From Peronospora farinosa (taxonomy: Eukaryota > Oomycota > Peronosporomycetes > Peronosporales > Peronosporaceae), in NCBI GenBank assembly GCA_947646735.1, contig CANTFK010000899.1, forward strand, positions 1 to 64,000: a DNA stretch of 64,000 nucleotides, written 5' to 3'. Of the stretch, positions 42,888 through 55,751 are shown in pieces. The translations under genes were made by a program, and so were the position numbers. Under the pieces are notes generated by a model that saw nothing but the letters and a program-made list of their open reading frames with translations, was not told the origin of the DNA and did no database searches. Each line of letters starts with the position of its first letter. The first letter of the stretch is position 1.

Positions 42888-43486
42888 TGTAGACGGGCAC
42901 TTCTACGAAGTTGCCTCGTACTACTAGCACACACCTTATGCACAAGCGAGGAAGCGGTTATACCGTCTTACCTTCTCGTGCGAGGGTGGTTGGGAGGTTG
43001 GTCGACTGCTTAAGCAGTCGTACCACCAGTTGCCTCTCGCTTAAGCGAGAGTGCAACGAACTTCTTAACACTAAAGCACCGACATCACGCAGAAGTCTTT
43101 GCAACTTCTGGTGCGTGGTGCGTTTGTTTAAGTAAATTCAAGACTGAGCTATATTTAATTAATTATAACTAAATATATGCTTAACTACTGATTGGCTATA
43201 TATATATATAGATCGGATACGCGACTCTTTAGAAGCGTATCCTGTCGCATGATCTTAAATCTAGATTTAAGATCGCAACTGACGTCTTTCTGAGACGTCG
43301 CGATGCCTAGCTTCAACTAGCGTCATCCCTTCCCATGTGAATCCATAAATGGATATCACATTCACGAGGGTGGATCACATTTGTGTATCACACCTAAGTG
43401 ACAGGTCAAAAGTAATCATGGATACTTTTAGACCAAACATTAAGTATATTACTTAATGTTTACGTGTAACTAGATACCCTGTTACA
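42888..43486 (-). repeat. 5' LTR of the 35-43 kb element
   Basis: Near-identical to 35,366-35,971, with the same series of palindromes. It lacks the second copy of an 8-bp GGGAGGTT-type tandem and has one extra base near 43,024. Confidence 0.95.
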
Positions 43487-45173
43487 ACAAAAGTCGCAAA
43501 AAGGTTCGCCAAGACGACTACGCTACTTGTCTCAATACGCCTTGGCTACCTCGGAAGCTACTTGTATCAGACATGGCCAATGGACGCCGTGATGTTGCAA
43601 TAAACTTCAAGCCGGAAGCGAGGACTGAAAGCCTGTACACTGACAGCAACGCTTAGCTCATTATGCACAATTTGTGGCAGCACAGTATGCTCCATATTGT
43701 TCTTCAACGCAGCAAGGGGGTATTTCGTGATGAAGCATTTAGCTGGACATGCACAGCAGGCTAAGGCCCGATCGTCCAGACGTCGAATAAAGTCGGTAAG
43801 ACCGCGCACAGCCTCTCGACCTTGAGAGAGTACGGTCCGAATGACCTCAACAAGGGAGCAGCACGATGCGAATAGTCGTATCGGCAGAGGCCTGGATTAA
43901 GGGCATCGGCCGACAGCATAGATCAGGTGGGCCACGATTTCCAAGCTGAGGAGCCTCTACAATGAAAAAAATAACGAATATCGTGCTGAAGCTGACTCGG
44001 CAACGTATATTCGCAATCAAGCCCCAGACAGCGAGAAATGAATACCCTTCGGCGCCTTACTCAGTAAGACAGTATTGTCGCACCATGAAGAGATCGATGA
44101 TTGAGTATCTTCGCCGGTAGAATGCTGCTGGACTGCGTGCAAAGATGCACTAGAAGCCACGCACCTCCACCACGTCGAGAACGTCATTAAGACTGAACGA
44201 TCGTGAGCTTCAATTTATCGGGAAGCCGCACCGACATTTTTCCCGTCGACGTTGAAAGCTGCTAGCGCAATCCATGACGAGCAAAAGCAGGAATCGTAGT
44301 CGGATGTCAGCGGATCCAGTCGGGAAAACAATGTGCATTAAGCGGATCTGGCAGCAAGAGCAGATCGCTTGCGGTCAAGCATTCCTAGTCTAGGCAGATG
44401 CTGACCGGTGTGTGGTGACTCGCCGAAGCTATGCTTCCACTGCGATGCATCATTAAAGAAGTCAAAAAGCAAGAACACGTTGGAATCGGATAAAGCTAAA
44501 ACATGAAGTTCAAATGTACTAGGTTATTAAACACGTTGGCTAGACACCACTCGTCTTAATAAACAAGGAACGTTATCGTGGACGGATCCGTCCAATGATC
44601 TGTGGGCAGCGGGTCGGAACTGACCTGAACATGTTAACTGGCTCTGAGAGCTCTGGCTTAGACATACGAAATATTGTTGATCGCTGCTCCAAGCCGTCGA
44701 TGCCACAAATTGCACCAAATAATGCGGGGGACGTGCGCTTTCGTTTGTGATCAGCAGATAACAGGTGCATTTCAGGCTGGAAGAGGTTCATCGGCTTGTC
44801 CAAGTCATCTACAAATAAATCACGACTTCATGGTCCCTTCTCTCTTTCTGCGAGTCGGTCTAATTGTCTGAATCGATTTAGAGCACGATAATTCCGCAGC
44901 CATAATTATATTAGCTGTAGCATCATTTTCTTTCTGGAATGGTTGCGATTCCCGGACTTTCGCCTTGGCTTCGTGACCATCGAGCTTTACGGTCAGGAAC
45001 TGATCGCAATAGCTTTATGTACCAACCCATAAATAAATGTGGCGTACATTCGGTTTCGCTTATGTTTATTCTTCGCAACGTAAGTCTTTGCGCAACGTGT
45101 GTGCAACTTAGTCTCGAACCCCCTCGTTGTCATTTTTTTTTGACGATAAGGAGAACATATAGTGCAAGTGGAA
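43487..45173. other. Gene-poor stretch right of the element
   Basis: Minus-strand 43,860-43,567 is open (LVEVIRTVLSQGREAVRGL, then two CxxC pairs) but begins after a TAA and was not recognised. 44,803-44,573 (minus) is open but unassigned. The insertion may have hit an older pseudogene. Confidence 0.4.
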
Positions 45174-48100
45174 ATGAGTGCCCCAATTGATGACTTATTG
45201 TACGGTGGGGATGATTCGGGGGACGAAGATGAGATAAACAGTATATTTGCTTGTGTCTTCTCTTTCTATCCATGTTGTTTAATCCTCTTCTAATGCTCTG
45301 TATCTCTTGCTATAACGTTCAATAGCTTCTCTACCCGCTATACGCTCGTACTCTGGTGTTCCAGTGTCTACAGCAACTGTATCACCCCCAGGGGGTTTAT
45401 TACCATCTGCTCCAATTGGAGCTTCATTGTCCAAGCCTCTTACACCTCCAACGGTGACGCCCATTCGTCCACAGCCAATGACATCGACGTCCTGTGTCCC
45501 TGGAACTCAAATAAAGCCCATTACGCCCGTCAAACAAGCACCTGGATCCGGACAGCAAATGTTTCAACAAATGTTTGCATTACTAAAGCAAATGTTGCCT
45601 ATGGAGCAATATGCAGCGCTGCATTCCGAGATGAGAAAGGGCAATGGAAATGACATTAAGTCTATTGTGGATATTATCAAGAGGATTGCAGGGGATGCAA
45701 TTTTCTCTAGTGTCATTCAGAAAATGGACTTGACAAGGACTTTTCCTACTTCCAATACACCGGTAAGGTTTTCGTTGGTTTTCACGAAACCTTTGCAGAC
45801 CAAAGAACTGACGTTTTCGTGCTTTATTGCTTATTGTAGGGCGGTTGTAGTGCTTTAAAGCCAGAGCCTGGAGCTACTGCAGTGTCAACGTCATCGGCAT
45901 CAGGTTCTTTGAGTAGACCAGTAGCTGCTGGGACGTTGGGGATGACAAAAAGTGCAGTAACGTCGACGACAGCTACATTTACAAAGCCAACTACGATTGC
46001 TGCAGCACCGCCTGCGACACCAGTAACGATGTCGACATCAATTGCAGCAGCGACGGCGCGATCAACGCCTTCGCCTGGGACAGTTAACACTACTTCAGCA
46101 ACGATGTTAGCACCTGGTGTGAAGTTAGAACAAGGAGGGATACCAGCTACATTTGGTGCTTCTGCTACGCTTCCAACGACGTCATCTTCTAATACGTCGC
46201 CAATTGTTGCACAGTCAAGAAATGAAGCGCTAGAAAAGATCGTGTTCGCAAAACGGTTGTTGTCACATGCAGCTACGTGCTCACATGCTCATGGCGTTTG
46301 TCAAGTGAAGAAGTGTGATGATGTCCGTCGTGTATTCAAACACAGTTTGTCGTGTGGAGGAGCGAATGGGTGTTCGCACTGTGAACAGCTGAAGGGGCTG
46401 GTAAAGTACCACGCGAAGGAATGCGCCGTTGGGATTGCAGACCATTGCTCTATCCCGTTTTGTGACGGCTTGCGGCGCTCGTACGCTCAGAACCAAGCAA
46501 CTTTGGCGGCTAAGGTTAAGGCAGCGCAAGCGGTTGGGGTTGGACATGAGGTGGGGAGTGATGATGACGACGACGACAACACACCTTTGTCTTCCGCTGT
46601 GAACAAAGCTAAGAAGTATGCAAAGGCAAAGTCTCCCAAGAACACGCCTGTTCGAAGTATAGCTGCTCAGCCTTTGAAGCGAAAAGGCTCAAATGCGTCG
46701 CTTACTCGAACGAACAGCTCCGGGTCGCCTGGACCCTTTTTGGGGTTACTACCTCCAAATGCCACGACTCCAGCCGCTGCAACAGCGGTAAATTCTTCCC
46801 CATCCGTTGTTAAGCCACAGCAAAAGAATGTTACTGCTAATATGACGCAGGAGTATGGGCGTTTACTGCAGCTTATTCTTCACGTGGAAAAGTGTACGAC
46901 CAGTGTATGCCCTGTTGGTGAAGAGTGCGCAGAGTCGAAGGCGATCATGAAGCAGATGAGTTGTCCTAATCCACCGGTATGTTTGCTATGCTTGTTGGTT
47001 TAGCACAAGGTCTAATGTCTTTGACAACCTCTTGATTATCCTTGCAGGCTCGTGCTAAAACATACAAGCAAGTTTACGGGCACTATAAAACATGCGTAGC
47101 GAAAAACAACACAGCCAATTGCCCAATGTGCAAGATCGGACTGTTGCCGGTTCTACCAGCACCCAGCCCAACGTTGTCGCCGCATCCGCTGATTGGTGTG
47201 AAGACGTCTATTGCGCCTTCTGTCAACACAACTACAGCTGGCATGGTTGTAGCTTCCTCTCCATCGGGGATGCTGAACAAGCGTGGAAGCAACGCTATGC
47301 CATTAACGCCACGCTCACCTTTAAAGAAGCCGCGCACGAACCTAACTAGTCGAACAAAGCCAATGACGGCCGAGGTAGTGCCACAAATTATTGCTGCATC
47401 AGACCAGGTGAGCCAAGAACTGGCCCAGGCTAGTGTTGCGGACATCCGCAAAGAAGCTGATGTTCTTACTCACACACACATTGAGCTGGGCACGGAACGA
47501 CGCATCATGATGGAGGGTGGTGTGCGACGACCACGGATGGCAGAGCAGTTGCCGTGCCAGAAAGAAGAATGGGTGGAAAAGGATTTATTTAATTCCGAGA
47601 AGCTACGCGCCCAAATGCGCAAGGCTGGCCGGCGAGCAGGTGTCGAATTTGGAGCTCAGACGAGTGAGGTGATGGCATACGCCCTACATGAGTATCTGAA
47701 ACAGGTGATGGAAGAAATGGTTGAGATCGCGAAGCAGCGTGGGGATTCGCAAGCAAAATCACTCGAGGCATTGCAAAAGATACAGAGGGTTGGAGTACCT
47801 ATGGACGGTCGACTGGGCAATCGCATGGAGCTGTCGGCAACAGATATTTTACGCGTTAGCTGCGACGACTCCTTTTCGAAATTACGACAGGAAGATCTCG
47901 GTTTGCGGTTACAACTGCTGGAAGACGCCAGGCGTGAGGAACAGATTGAGAAAGAACGTGCGAAGAAGCGCAAAAAGGTGGATCGGAGCAAACTAAACCA
48001 AGACGGACGGGATGAAGCGGAGATGGACGTTGAAGAGCTCGCTATAAAGGATCTGAAGGAGCGTCTTTTGCAGCAAGACAAGGAGGGAGTGGTGAAGGTA

Positions 48101-48271
48101 GATGGCCGTGTCAACGAAAGTATATCAATGAAGTACGCTCCGCGGGTGGCCGACAGTCAAGTGACCTTAGAGGATGCCAACTATTGGCTGTTGAGCCAGA
48201 AGCCATACATCCGCCCAAAGCTGTTCGTACGTGCCGAGGCTGCGCGTATCGTTACGAAGTCCCTCCTGTAA
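45174..48271 (+). CDS. TAF4: TAF4-type TFIID subunit with RST domain and two TAZ zinc fingers
   Basis: Exons 45,174-45,240, 45,365-45,762, 45,840-46,976, 47,048-48,271; all introns GT-AG (71-124 bp); 941 residues. It starts with an acidic peptide (MSAPIDDLLYGGDDSGDEDE). Residues 86-145 (MFALLKQMLPMEQYAALHSE..IKRIAGD) match the RST domain of plant TAF4/RCD1. Residues about 287-375 form a TAZ finger (SHAATCSHAHGVCQVKKC, LVKYHAKECAV, CSIPFC), and about 491-566 a second, weaker one (HVEKC, HYKTC, CPMC) split by intron 3. Residues 655-941 are the TAF4 C-terminal region with its histone-fold (QTSEVMAYALHEYLKQVMEE) and the late block LEDANYWLL. TAF4 heterodimerises with TAF12 in TFIID; TAZ fingers are known from CBP/p300. 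Confidence 0.88.
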
Positions 48272-48526
48272 GCTGCGAGGCCATGTGAAACACGTAGAGA
48301 AAATCTGCGTTACTGGCATACTTGCAAAAAGCGCTAAATTAAACAAGCATCCCACTGGTCTTTCGCAGCAGACGGCCTATCATTGCTGGTAGATTATTCG
48401 AAGCGCGAGTGGATTCGTACCTCACCCTTCTTGGCAGCCTCGGGGATATTGGTAGTGTGGAATGCATACACGTCTGACTCGATTATGGGTGCTCCTGCAA
48501 TGTTTTGAGTCAGAGGGATAAAAGAT

Positions 48527-49041
48527 TCAGTCGTGCATTCCAAGCAAATGTTTACCCGGAATAGCAGAAGAATCGGCTACGTAAACATCTTGTCCATCAT
48601 TACGCAGCTCGACAAAGTGCGTGCGTTGTTTGACGCCCTTGGATTTAAGTCTAGGTGATGACGGTCGTAATTTTCCAGATGAAGTCATGGTCATGTCCAC
48701 GCCCTTGTAAAGCCCTTCACCCGTTTCGACTACTATATGGTAGGCGTGCCACGGACACTTGACGGTTGTTTTAGTGCCCATTTCTTCAATATCTCCATTA
48801 ACCAAAGGACCACCATGGTCTACAGAGCAGCAGGATCATCGCTTATTAGAACATCACTATCTCCCCAATCTCGATTCAAAAACTCACGATAACACGCTTG
48901 ATCCATACAAAAAACTTTTCCTCGGAGATTAAGCAACATGACACTACGATGCGAAGTTGGTAACTCAATACATTTCTTGGATCCCAGTGGTACCTCGGAC
49001 AGTTTGCACACAAACTCGTACGTTAGTAGATCACTTGACAT
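48527..49041 (-). CDS. Rieske [2Fe-2S] domain protein, RFESD-like
   Basis: Exons 49,041-48,888 and 48,819-48,527, intron 68 bp (GTGAGT...TGTAG); 148 residues, near the size of human RFESD. The cluster ligands are Cys50/His52 (ACYHHGGPL) and Cys73/His76 (KCPWHAYHI). The intron splits the His codon, so the motif appears only after splicing. The tail (TGEGLYKGVDM, SKGVKQRTHF) also matches RFESD. ATG at 49,041 was chosen over upstream non-ATG codons. A soluble electron-transfer protein of unknown partner. Convergent with TAF4, 255 bp apart. Confidence 0.88.
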
Positions 49042-50512
49042 TACTAACCTCAATATTTACAAATGCTTGATGCGTACTTAACAAGATTCTGGTTAGTGTA
49101 TTAGTGAATGATTAGAACGTACAAACCCGACTACCTCGTTGTTATCATCGTCTTCTTTATCATGAGAAAAAGGTCATAATCTCCTCTACCAACGACATTT
49201 TGAGATTGGTTTCAAACCTGTCACTAGTAGCAATGCCTTAGGATATAGTACGTGCGACAAAGCCTACCTCGTTCCAGGTATAGATAGCCGTGATCACTTG
49301 ATGTTAGGACCACCTTACGCACGGCACCGAATAATGAGATCTATTAGCTAAGAAAACAATGACACGCTTAGCAGTAAGAAAAAAGATATCCAAGGAATAT
49401 GCGGGTTTGCATTTGTTGTGCAGGCGTGAGGGGGGGGGGGGGGTGGAAGTCATTCTCTACATATCTGACAATGAGTTGTTGCAGCACTCGCAAAAGGCTG
49501 CACACACTCGCTACTACGTTATCCTTTGGAACCGCACTCGTTCCAAATGTTGCACCAACACGTTCTTCACGTACAGCGTACGCGTTAGGACCAGTGCATC
49601 AGTTGTCATTGATGAAATATGAGCGACAAGAGCACGTAATGCACCAGTCATTGAGAATAGAGGAAAAGTCGAAGTAGTCAATGACAGCGTCTCAACTGTC
49701 CGTGACTACAGCTGGTACATTGTCATTCGCTATGCGTGAGTATGCGCATATTAAGCCAATTCTATAGTTTCCCAAACGCTCCTTCTAGCTATGCAGTCAG
49801 CTCAATATCCGGTCTGTTACTCATTTGTCACATTTCAAAATCATGATCAGCTGGTAAGTTCCTGACGTCTCTCTGTCCTGAATATTGTTTGATCGTTTTT
49901 CAACGTTTGGAGCTTCCGAACGGCTTCAACATGTACAGTATTCCCAAATCCCAACTGCTTTCTACTTCCGGCTCTTGATAGATAGTTGTTGGGAAATTCG
50001 AGGTTGGATCTTATTGCTGCTGGGTGTAAGAACTCCTTCTCTATCACCAAGTGTCAAGTAAGGAACTAGTAGGTGAGAAAACAAAACGTCGATGGACTGT
50101 GCTTATTCGCGCAGAAAACAGAGGAGACCTTTATCGGGTCAAGAAGAATGGTCAGTCAGGCTAACCGTCATGAATGCTACAAGTGAGTCGTGAAGCTTTA
50201 TTTGCTTCTCACTCGGGGGTTTCGACTCAAATGTTCAGCAATCATAACCGTCATCGTTAGTGGCGAAACTTTTCCATGATTATTTGGGGTTCCGAATTGG
50301 AAAAACGACGTTGATTACTGGGTTCCGAATAGATCGTTACAACATCTTCAAGTAGGCGACAGCAACAGCAAGTCAAGTGGACTGCTCAGAAATGATGTGT
50401 ACGTGCGTATTTTTGCCCTGTATCACAGGACAAAGGCTTTACACGCCCTCTACTTGAAACATGCTCATTTTCAAACCTTCCTTGTTTGGGACGGTCAAAA
50501 CAAATTCACAAT
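49042..50512. other. Gene-free stretch with a G14 run
   Basis: No supported gene. A run of 14 G at 49,430-49,443 is the longest homopolymer noticed. Confidence 0.5.
49430..49443 (+). repeat. Poly-G tract (14 G)
   Basis: Uninterrupted G run between GTGA and TGG; its length is prone to sequencing and replication error. Confidence 0.85.
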
Positions 50513-52223
50513 ATGGATGCTCAAGTAATTATTTCACTGCTGATCCTTACGTTCGTACTCTGCAGTGTCATATACGATGTCAAGTTAAGTCCCCAGGGAC
50601 GAAAACTACATTCGAAAAGCTATCGGTAAGCTTTGCATGTAAAAAGCTTTGATTGTAGTGTTGCACTTGACTGACGTTCTACTATGTTGTGCTACCTTAT
50701 AGATGGCGACGTCTGCAAAATTGGTTTCCCTTGGGTGTGGCCTATGCTTCCTTTTACATGGCTCGATACAATGTATCTGCAGGCAACGTTTCGTCGGTCC
50801 GTAGCAAACTTGGCTTCTCGTCTTCCTACATGGGCTGGTACGTTTCGGTTTCATTTGAAATCATCTTCTAGTACTTGGATCGTTAACATTGTGATGCTGC
50901 TGCTTTAGGGTATTATCGGCCGGATCGTGGGCATACGCCATCAGCTCACCTTTCACAGGACAAATCACTGATCGCATCGGGGGCAGGAATGGCATGCTTG
51001 TTGCGTGCGTAGGGGCAGCAGTGTGCAATTTGGCACTCGGAATGATCTTTCTCAGCGACGCATCCCATCTCGTGACGAAAATTCTCTTCATTGTGTTTTA
51101 TGCATCCAATCTGCTGATGCAAGGGTTTGGAACTAGCGCTGTTGTAAAGATCAACGCGGCGTGGTACATGGCTAGTGAACGTGGAATGTTTGCTGGCGTC
51201 TTCAATGTCATGTTGACAAGCGGGTACTATTTATCACTGGGCACGGGAAGTAGCATCATCGAGTCCTTGGGCTGGGCGTACGTGTTTATCATTCCAGGAG
51301 CTGTACTTTTACTTATGTCAGCAGTCATTGCATACGCTGTAAAGAGTTCGCCTGCCGACACAAAACACTTTTCAGCAGATCAATTGCCGGCTTGCTCGGC
51401 ACAAATTGAGCCTCAGTTTGTGTCTGTAGGAGAAGAGTTTGAGGAAGAGCCTCTGACACCGAAGCAACAGATGAAAGAGCTCTTGAAGAATTATACCTTC
51501 CTCGGATACCTCGCTGCTTTGTTTTTTCTCTGCTGGGTACGCGACGGATTCCTCAACTGGTTCCTCTCCTTTTTCGACGACGTCCGTTCTGTACCTCTCT
51601 CGTCAAGTGATACAGCTATCATCGGTGGTGCCTGGACTATTGGAGGATTTGTTGGAGGTGTTCTCTGTGGTTATATCAGCGACGCTGTCTTCAACTCGAA
51701 TCGGGTTAAGCCCATTTTTATTTTCTCGCTGCTGCAGGCAATTGTTCTTGCAGTCATTTACTTTGTGAGCCCATCATGCAGTGTAGCGACGTTGGGAGCC
51801 CTCACTTTTCTCTCGAGCGTATTTATATTGGGCAATTATACCTTGCTGAGCTACACTGTGCCGACGGATCTACCTCAAGAAATTGCTGCAGGGGCTACAG
51901 GCATCATGCACGCAGTCGGGTATTTCTCAACAGGTTTATCTAGTGCCGTCATGGGTAACGTCATTGATACCGCAGGCTACCTCGTGTGGGCAAAGTCTCT
52001 CGTTGTGGCGTCAATACTGTCGGGTGTATTTGTTAAACTAGGATCTCATTTTGCTGAAAAGGACCGGACAATTGGATTGAAACACCAACCGGTAGCAGAC
52101 ACTCCAACGATTGATACGTCCAACGATACGTCGACTGCTTCATTTGAAGATGATCAATACTTTTTCGTAACGGATACACCCAAAACCGCAGAATCTGCCA
52201 ATAACTCACCACGGTCTCCATGA
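50513..52223 (+). CDS. MFS transporter, organophosphate:phosphate antiporter type
   Basis: Exons 50,513-50,625, 50,703-50,837, 50,909-52,223 (introns 77 and 71 bp, GT-AG, each splitting a codon); 520 residues. About 12 membrane segments. The N-terminus after helix 1 reads WFPLGVAYASFYMARYNVS, the Y.xxY.xRYN signature of the GlpT/UhpT/SLC37 group, followed by GQITDRIGGRNGM (MFS loop 2-3 motif). The central loop is acidic and cytosolic (EEFEEEPLTPKQQMKELL); the C-terminus is Ser/Thr/Asp-rich. Substrate likely a phosphorylated sugar or glycerol-3-phosphate; which one cannot be told. Confidence 0.88.
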
Positions 52224-52596
52224 TTCTACTCCTAGAATATAAATCTTTGTAATCGACGAGTATGAACTCACAAAGTAAAATAAACATTGAACTAATTGTC
52301 GAACACTTCTTTCAGTTTGTCATTCGTAGCTGATTCGTTGGCATCGTTGTTGCGAATTAAGAATTTAGAGCAAAAAGTAGAATCGAGCTTTTGGTTGAGC
52401 TATAAAATTCGAAAAGTACATTATTTTTTAACTAGTTTGTAGAGTGTTCTAAACGTGTTTTTTTGCTACTTACTAATACCGGTATTTTATATTAGTAAAG
52501 TTTATTACGACACATTTGTAGTTACTCGACTTTGCGACATATTGCAATAATGCGAATAATTCAGTAACCTCTAGCGTAGAATTAAAAAAGCATCAC
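52224..52596. other. Convergent intergenic region
   Basis: AT-rich 3' flanks of the MFS and COG4 genes; no coding frame. Confidence 0.5.
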
Positions 52597-54717
52597 TCAT
52601 GAGCTATTTGGACTACCCGTTTCATCAGATATCGCCTGTGTGTCCACCTTGATCAGTTGATCAATTGTACGAGTAACGTCGTGTGGATTAAAGTCCACAC
52701 GCAGTCGCAATAGTGTTACAACAGTCTCTAGAGAAAGTTCTTCACGGACACTAGTGCGACAATCCAATACGTGCGACGGTTGCATGAGGTTCAAAATGAA
52801 CACCACCTTGAATAGCCGCGTGAAAGATGCTCGCAGACTCTTTTGAGGCGCCAACGAAGATACACGCGCGAGAATGTCAGTCACTTCACGCTCGAGCTGC
52901 AGTGCACCCAATTCGTTGCAAGGTTTCTTGGATGTCAGCACAGCGTTCTCTAGACAAGAAGCAAGCTCCTTAGCAACCGCTTCAACCAGATCCTCAAAAG
53001 GTGCATTGCACAATGCTCGTTCATAGCGTTGTAGTTCTCGGTTTTTCATAATCTCATTCTCCACCAGCCTTAACAAAGGTGATCCCCGCGAACCGAAAGC
53101 GTCGTATTCTGCTGATGTAAGCACATATTTCAATTGTTCATTCATCTGGAGCTGAATCACTTCCAGCAATCGCTTGCGCATCGAGCGAGACAACACTTCT
53201 TGCACTTCATTCGACACAATCGAGTGGAATGCCTCCGTCATATCGTGAATGGGAGTAGGTAGGCACTCCAGGAGGGGTGCATCGTTGGGGAAATCGACCC
53301 GAGAATACTCTTCAATTTTTGCCTGCAATGCTTGAACAAACTCACCACTCACGAATGCCGAGTTAATGGTCATAAGAAGTCTTGCTTCCTCCTGCAATGT
53401 TCGCTCTAAATCTTCATCCACTGCCTGAAGCAGCATGTCCGAAAAAGACACTTCGTTTTCATCGTTGACCTCACCATCAAGTCTAGGGTCTCCATTGCCA
53501 TTTAAGTTTGCAGATGCTGCATGAATAGGGCTCAATGGGATCACGCACAGTCGGCTAGGCAGTGCTAATATAGCTGGCAGGTACTGTAATTCCAAAGCAT
53601 CCACAAGCGCAATTACAATGGATAACGCAGTGTGGTAGTTCATACTACAGCAAGTAGAACAAAGCATAGCATCAGTTAATATAAAAAACGCCATCGAATG
53701 ATAGCTATCTACTAAATTTCTAACTTACCACTGCGACGCTCTATAGAACGCTTTATTCAGCACAAAAGACACGTCCTCGACGACACTCCATACATAAACA
53801 CCATGCTTTAGTCTCTGTGGCTCAGCAATCGCTGTAGCTTTATGAATCGACTGGAACACGTAGAACCTTTCCAATAGCACGTATACGCCACTGAGCTCCT
53901 GTACCTTCATCTGAAACCCACTGTTTCCATCCTGTTGTCCCAACCCTTCACACACCGTCATCAGAAACGCGGTATAACTCACCAACACCCGAATAATAAA
54001 TGCCAGTTCATCCAAAAACAAGTCAATCATCTGCAGACTCTCGTCTGCCTCGACGTCATTTCCCACTAGAACTTGTCTCGGATCTCTCTGTGCCTGTAAA
54101 TTGGCTCGCCGTTCCCACGCTACCATACGTGCATCACCCGCATACATTTGCACCATTTGCAGAGCTGTCTCTGCACACGACAAGTGGATCGGTTCCAGCA
54201 CTTGTCGCAGTACTTGTGCATCATCTGTAACGTCTGCTACAGCGTTCATAATATCCGAAGCTCCCGTCAAGAGCTCACTCAGAGCTTCGACGTAAAAAGC
54301 ACGATCAATGTAGCCATGTTCATTGACTTTAGCAGCCTGTTTACTACTTCGTACACGGTCCAGACTGGCTCGTGCCTGAGTAGCAAAGATGTTACTAAAG
54401 CAGCTGGAAAACCTCGATACCGCGTCTTGAGTAGCACCCAGAGCAACGCAGCAAGAAAAAGCCATCAGTACGGCATCCACATCCACGTCAGAGCCTGTAC
54501 AGGCGTGTTGTAGCTTCAAAAGAGCCAATTCTTGCAAACTCTGAGCTTTAACTTCGCAGCTACGTAGCATTTCATCGCGTACAGCTGCCGCTTCGTGGTC
54601 TTCATCCAATGTACACTTAACTGAGATTTGCATGTTCCTTATAGCTTGACAAACCTGCTCCAGTTGCTGCTCCGCGAGCGCCACGTAAAAGGACGTGACG
54701 CTCTCCTCGAAGCTCAT
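52597..54717 (-). CDS. COG4: Conserved oligomeric Golgi complex subunit 4
   Basis: Exons 54,717-53,729 and 53,644-52,597 (84-bp intron, GTAAGT...TGTAG, phase 2); 678 residues versus 785 in human. Similarity is modest but collinear: KVQELSGVYVLLERFYVF..HKATA and VVEDVSFVLNKAFYRAS match the human block around MQELIGLYVTMEEYFMRE and VDDVFYIVKKCIGRA. The C-terminus (FTRLFKVVFILNLMQPSHVLD, VVTLLRLRVDFNPHDV) matches the end of COG4. The ATG at 54,717 (MSFEESVTSFY) was chosen over a further upstream hydrophobic start. The COG complex tethers vesicles in retrograde Golgi traffic. Confidence 0.82.
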
Positions 54718-54937
54718 GATCAATGAATGAAGTGATAATGATATGATTGATGATAGGATGGAACTATGAACTAGAATATAGCATAGAAGCCACGAAGGGT
54801 GTGTCATCCATTTTTACTATATACTATTGTACAATACTTACTTGCCTTGTGAGGAGGTATATTTATCTAGGTTAAAGTGGGTGTCGAAGATCCATGGATT
54901 GAAATGGTCTCCATTGAAAATGTTGCCATGGCTCAAT

Positions 54938-55751
<814 letters not shown>

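Larger units (their letters stand above)
35366..43486 (-). mobile_element. Ty3/gypsy chromodomain element, recent insertion
   Basis: Two LTRs (606 and 599 bp) differing by about four substitutions, one 8-bp duplication and one single-base indel enclose gag-PR-RT-RH-INT-chromodomain on the minus strand. PBS beside the right LTR, purine tract beside the left. Flanking 5-mers ACAGA and ACAAA could be a target duplication with one mismatch. Several stops and frame changes interrupt pol, so this copy cannot transpose on its own. Confidence 0.95.

Noticed and set aside
43567..43860. Minus-strand frame with two CxxC pairs next to the 5' LTR
   Set aside because: No ATG after the upstream TAA, no known family, no continuation on the far side of the element.
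44573..44803. Minus-strand frame suspected to be a Copia integrase piece
   Set aside because: No HHCC or DDE motif found; resemblance too vague.
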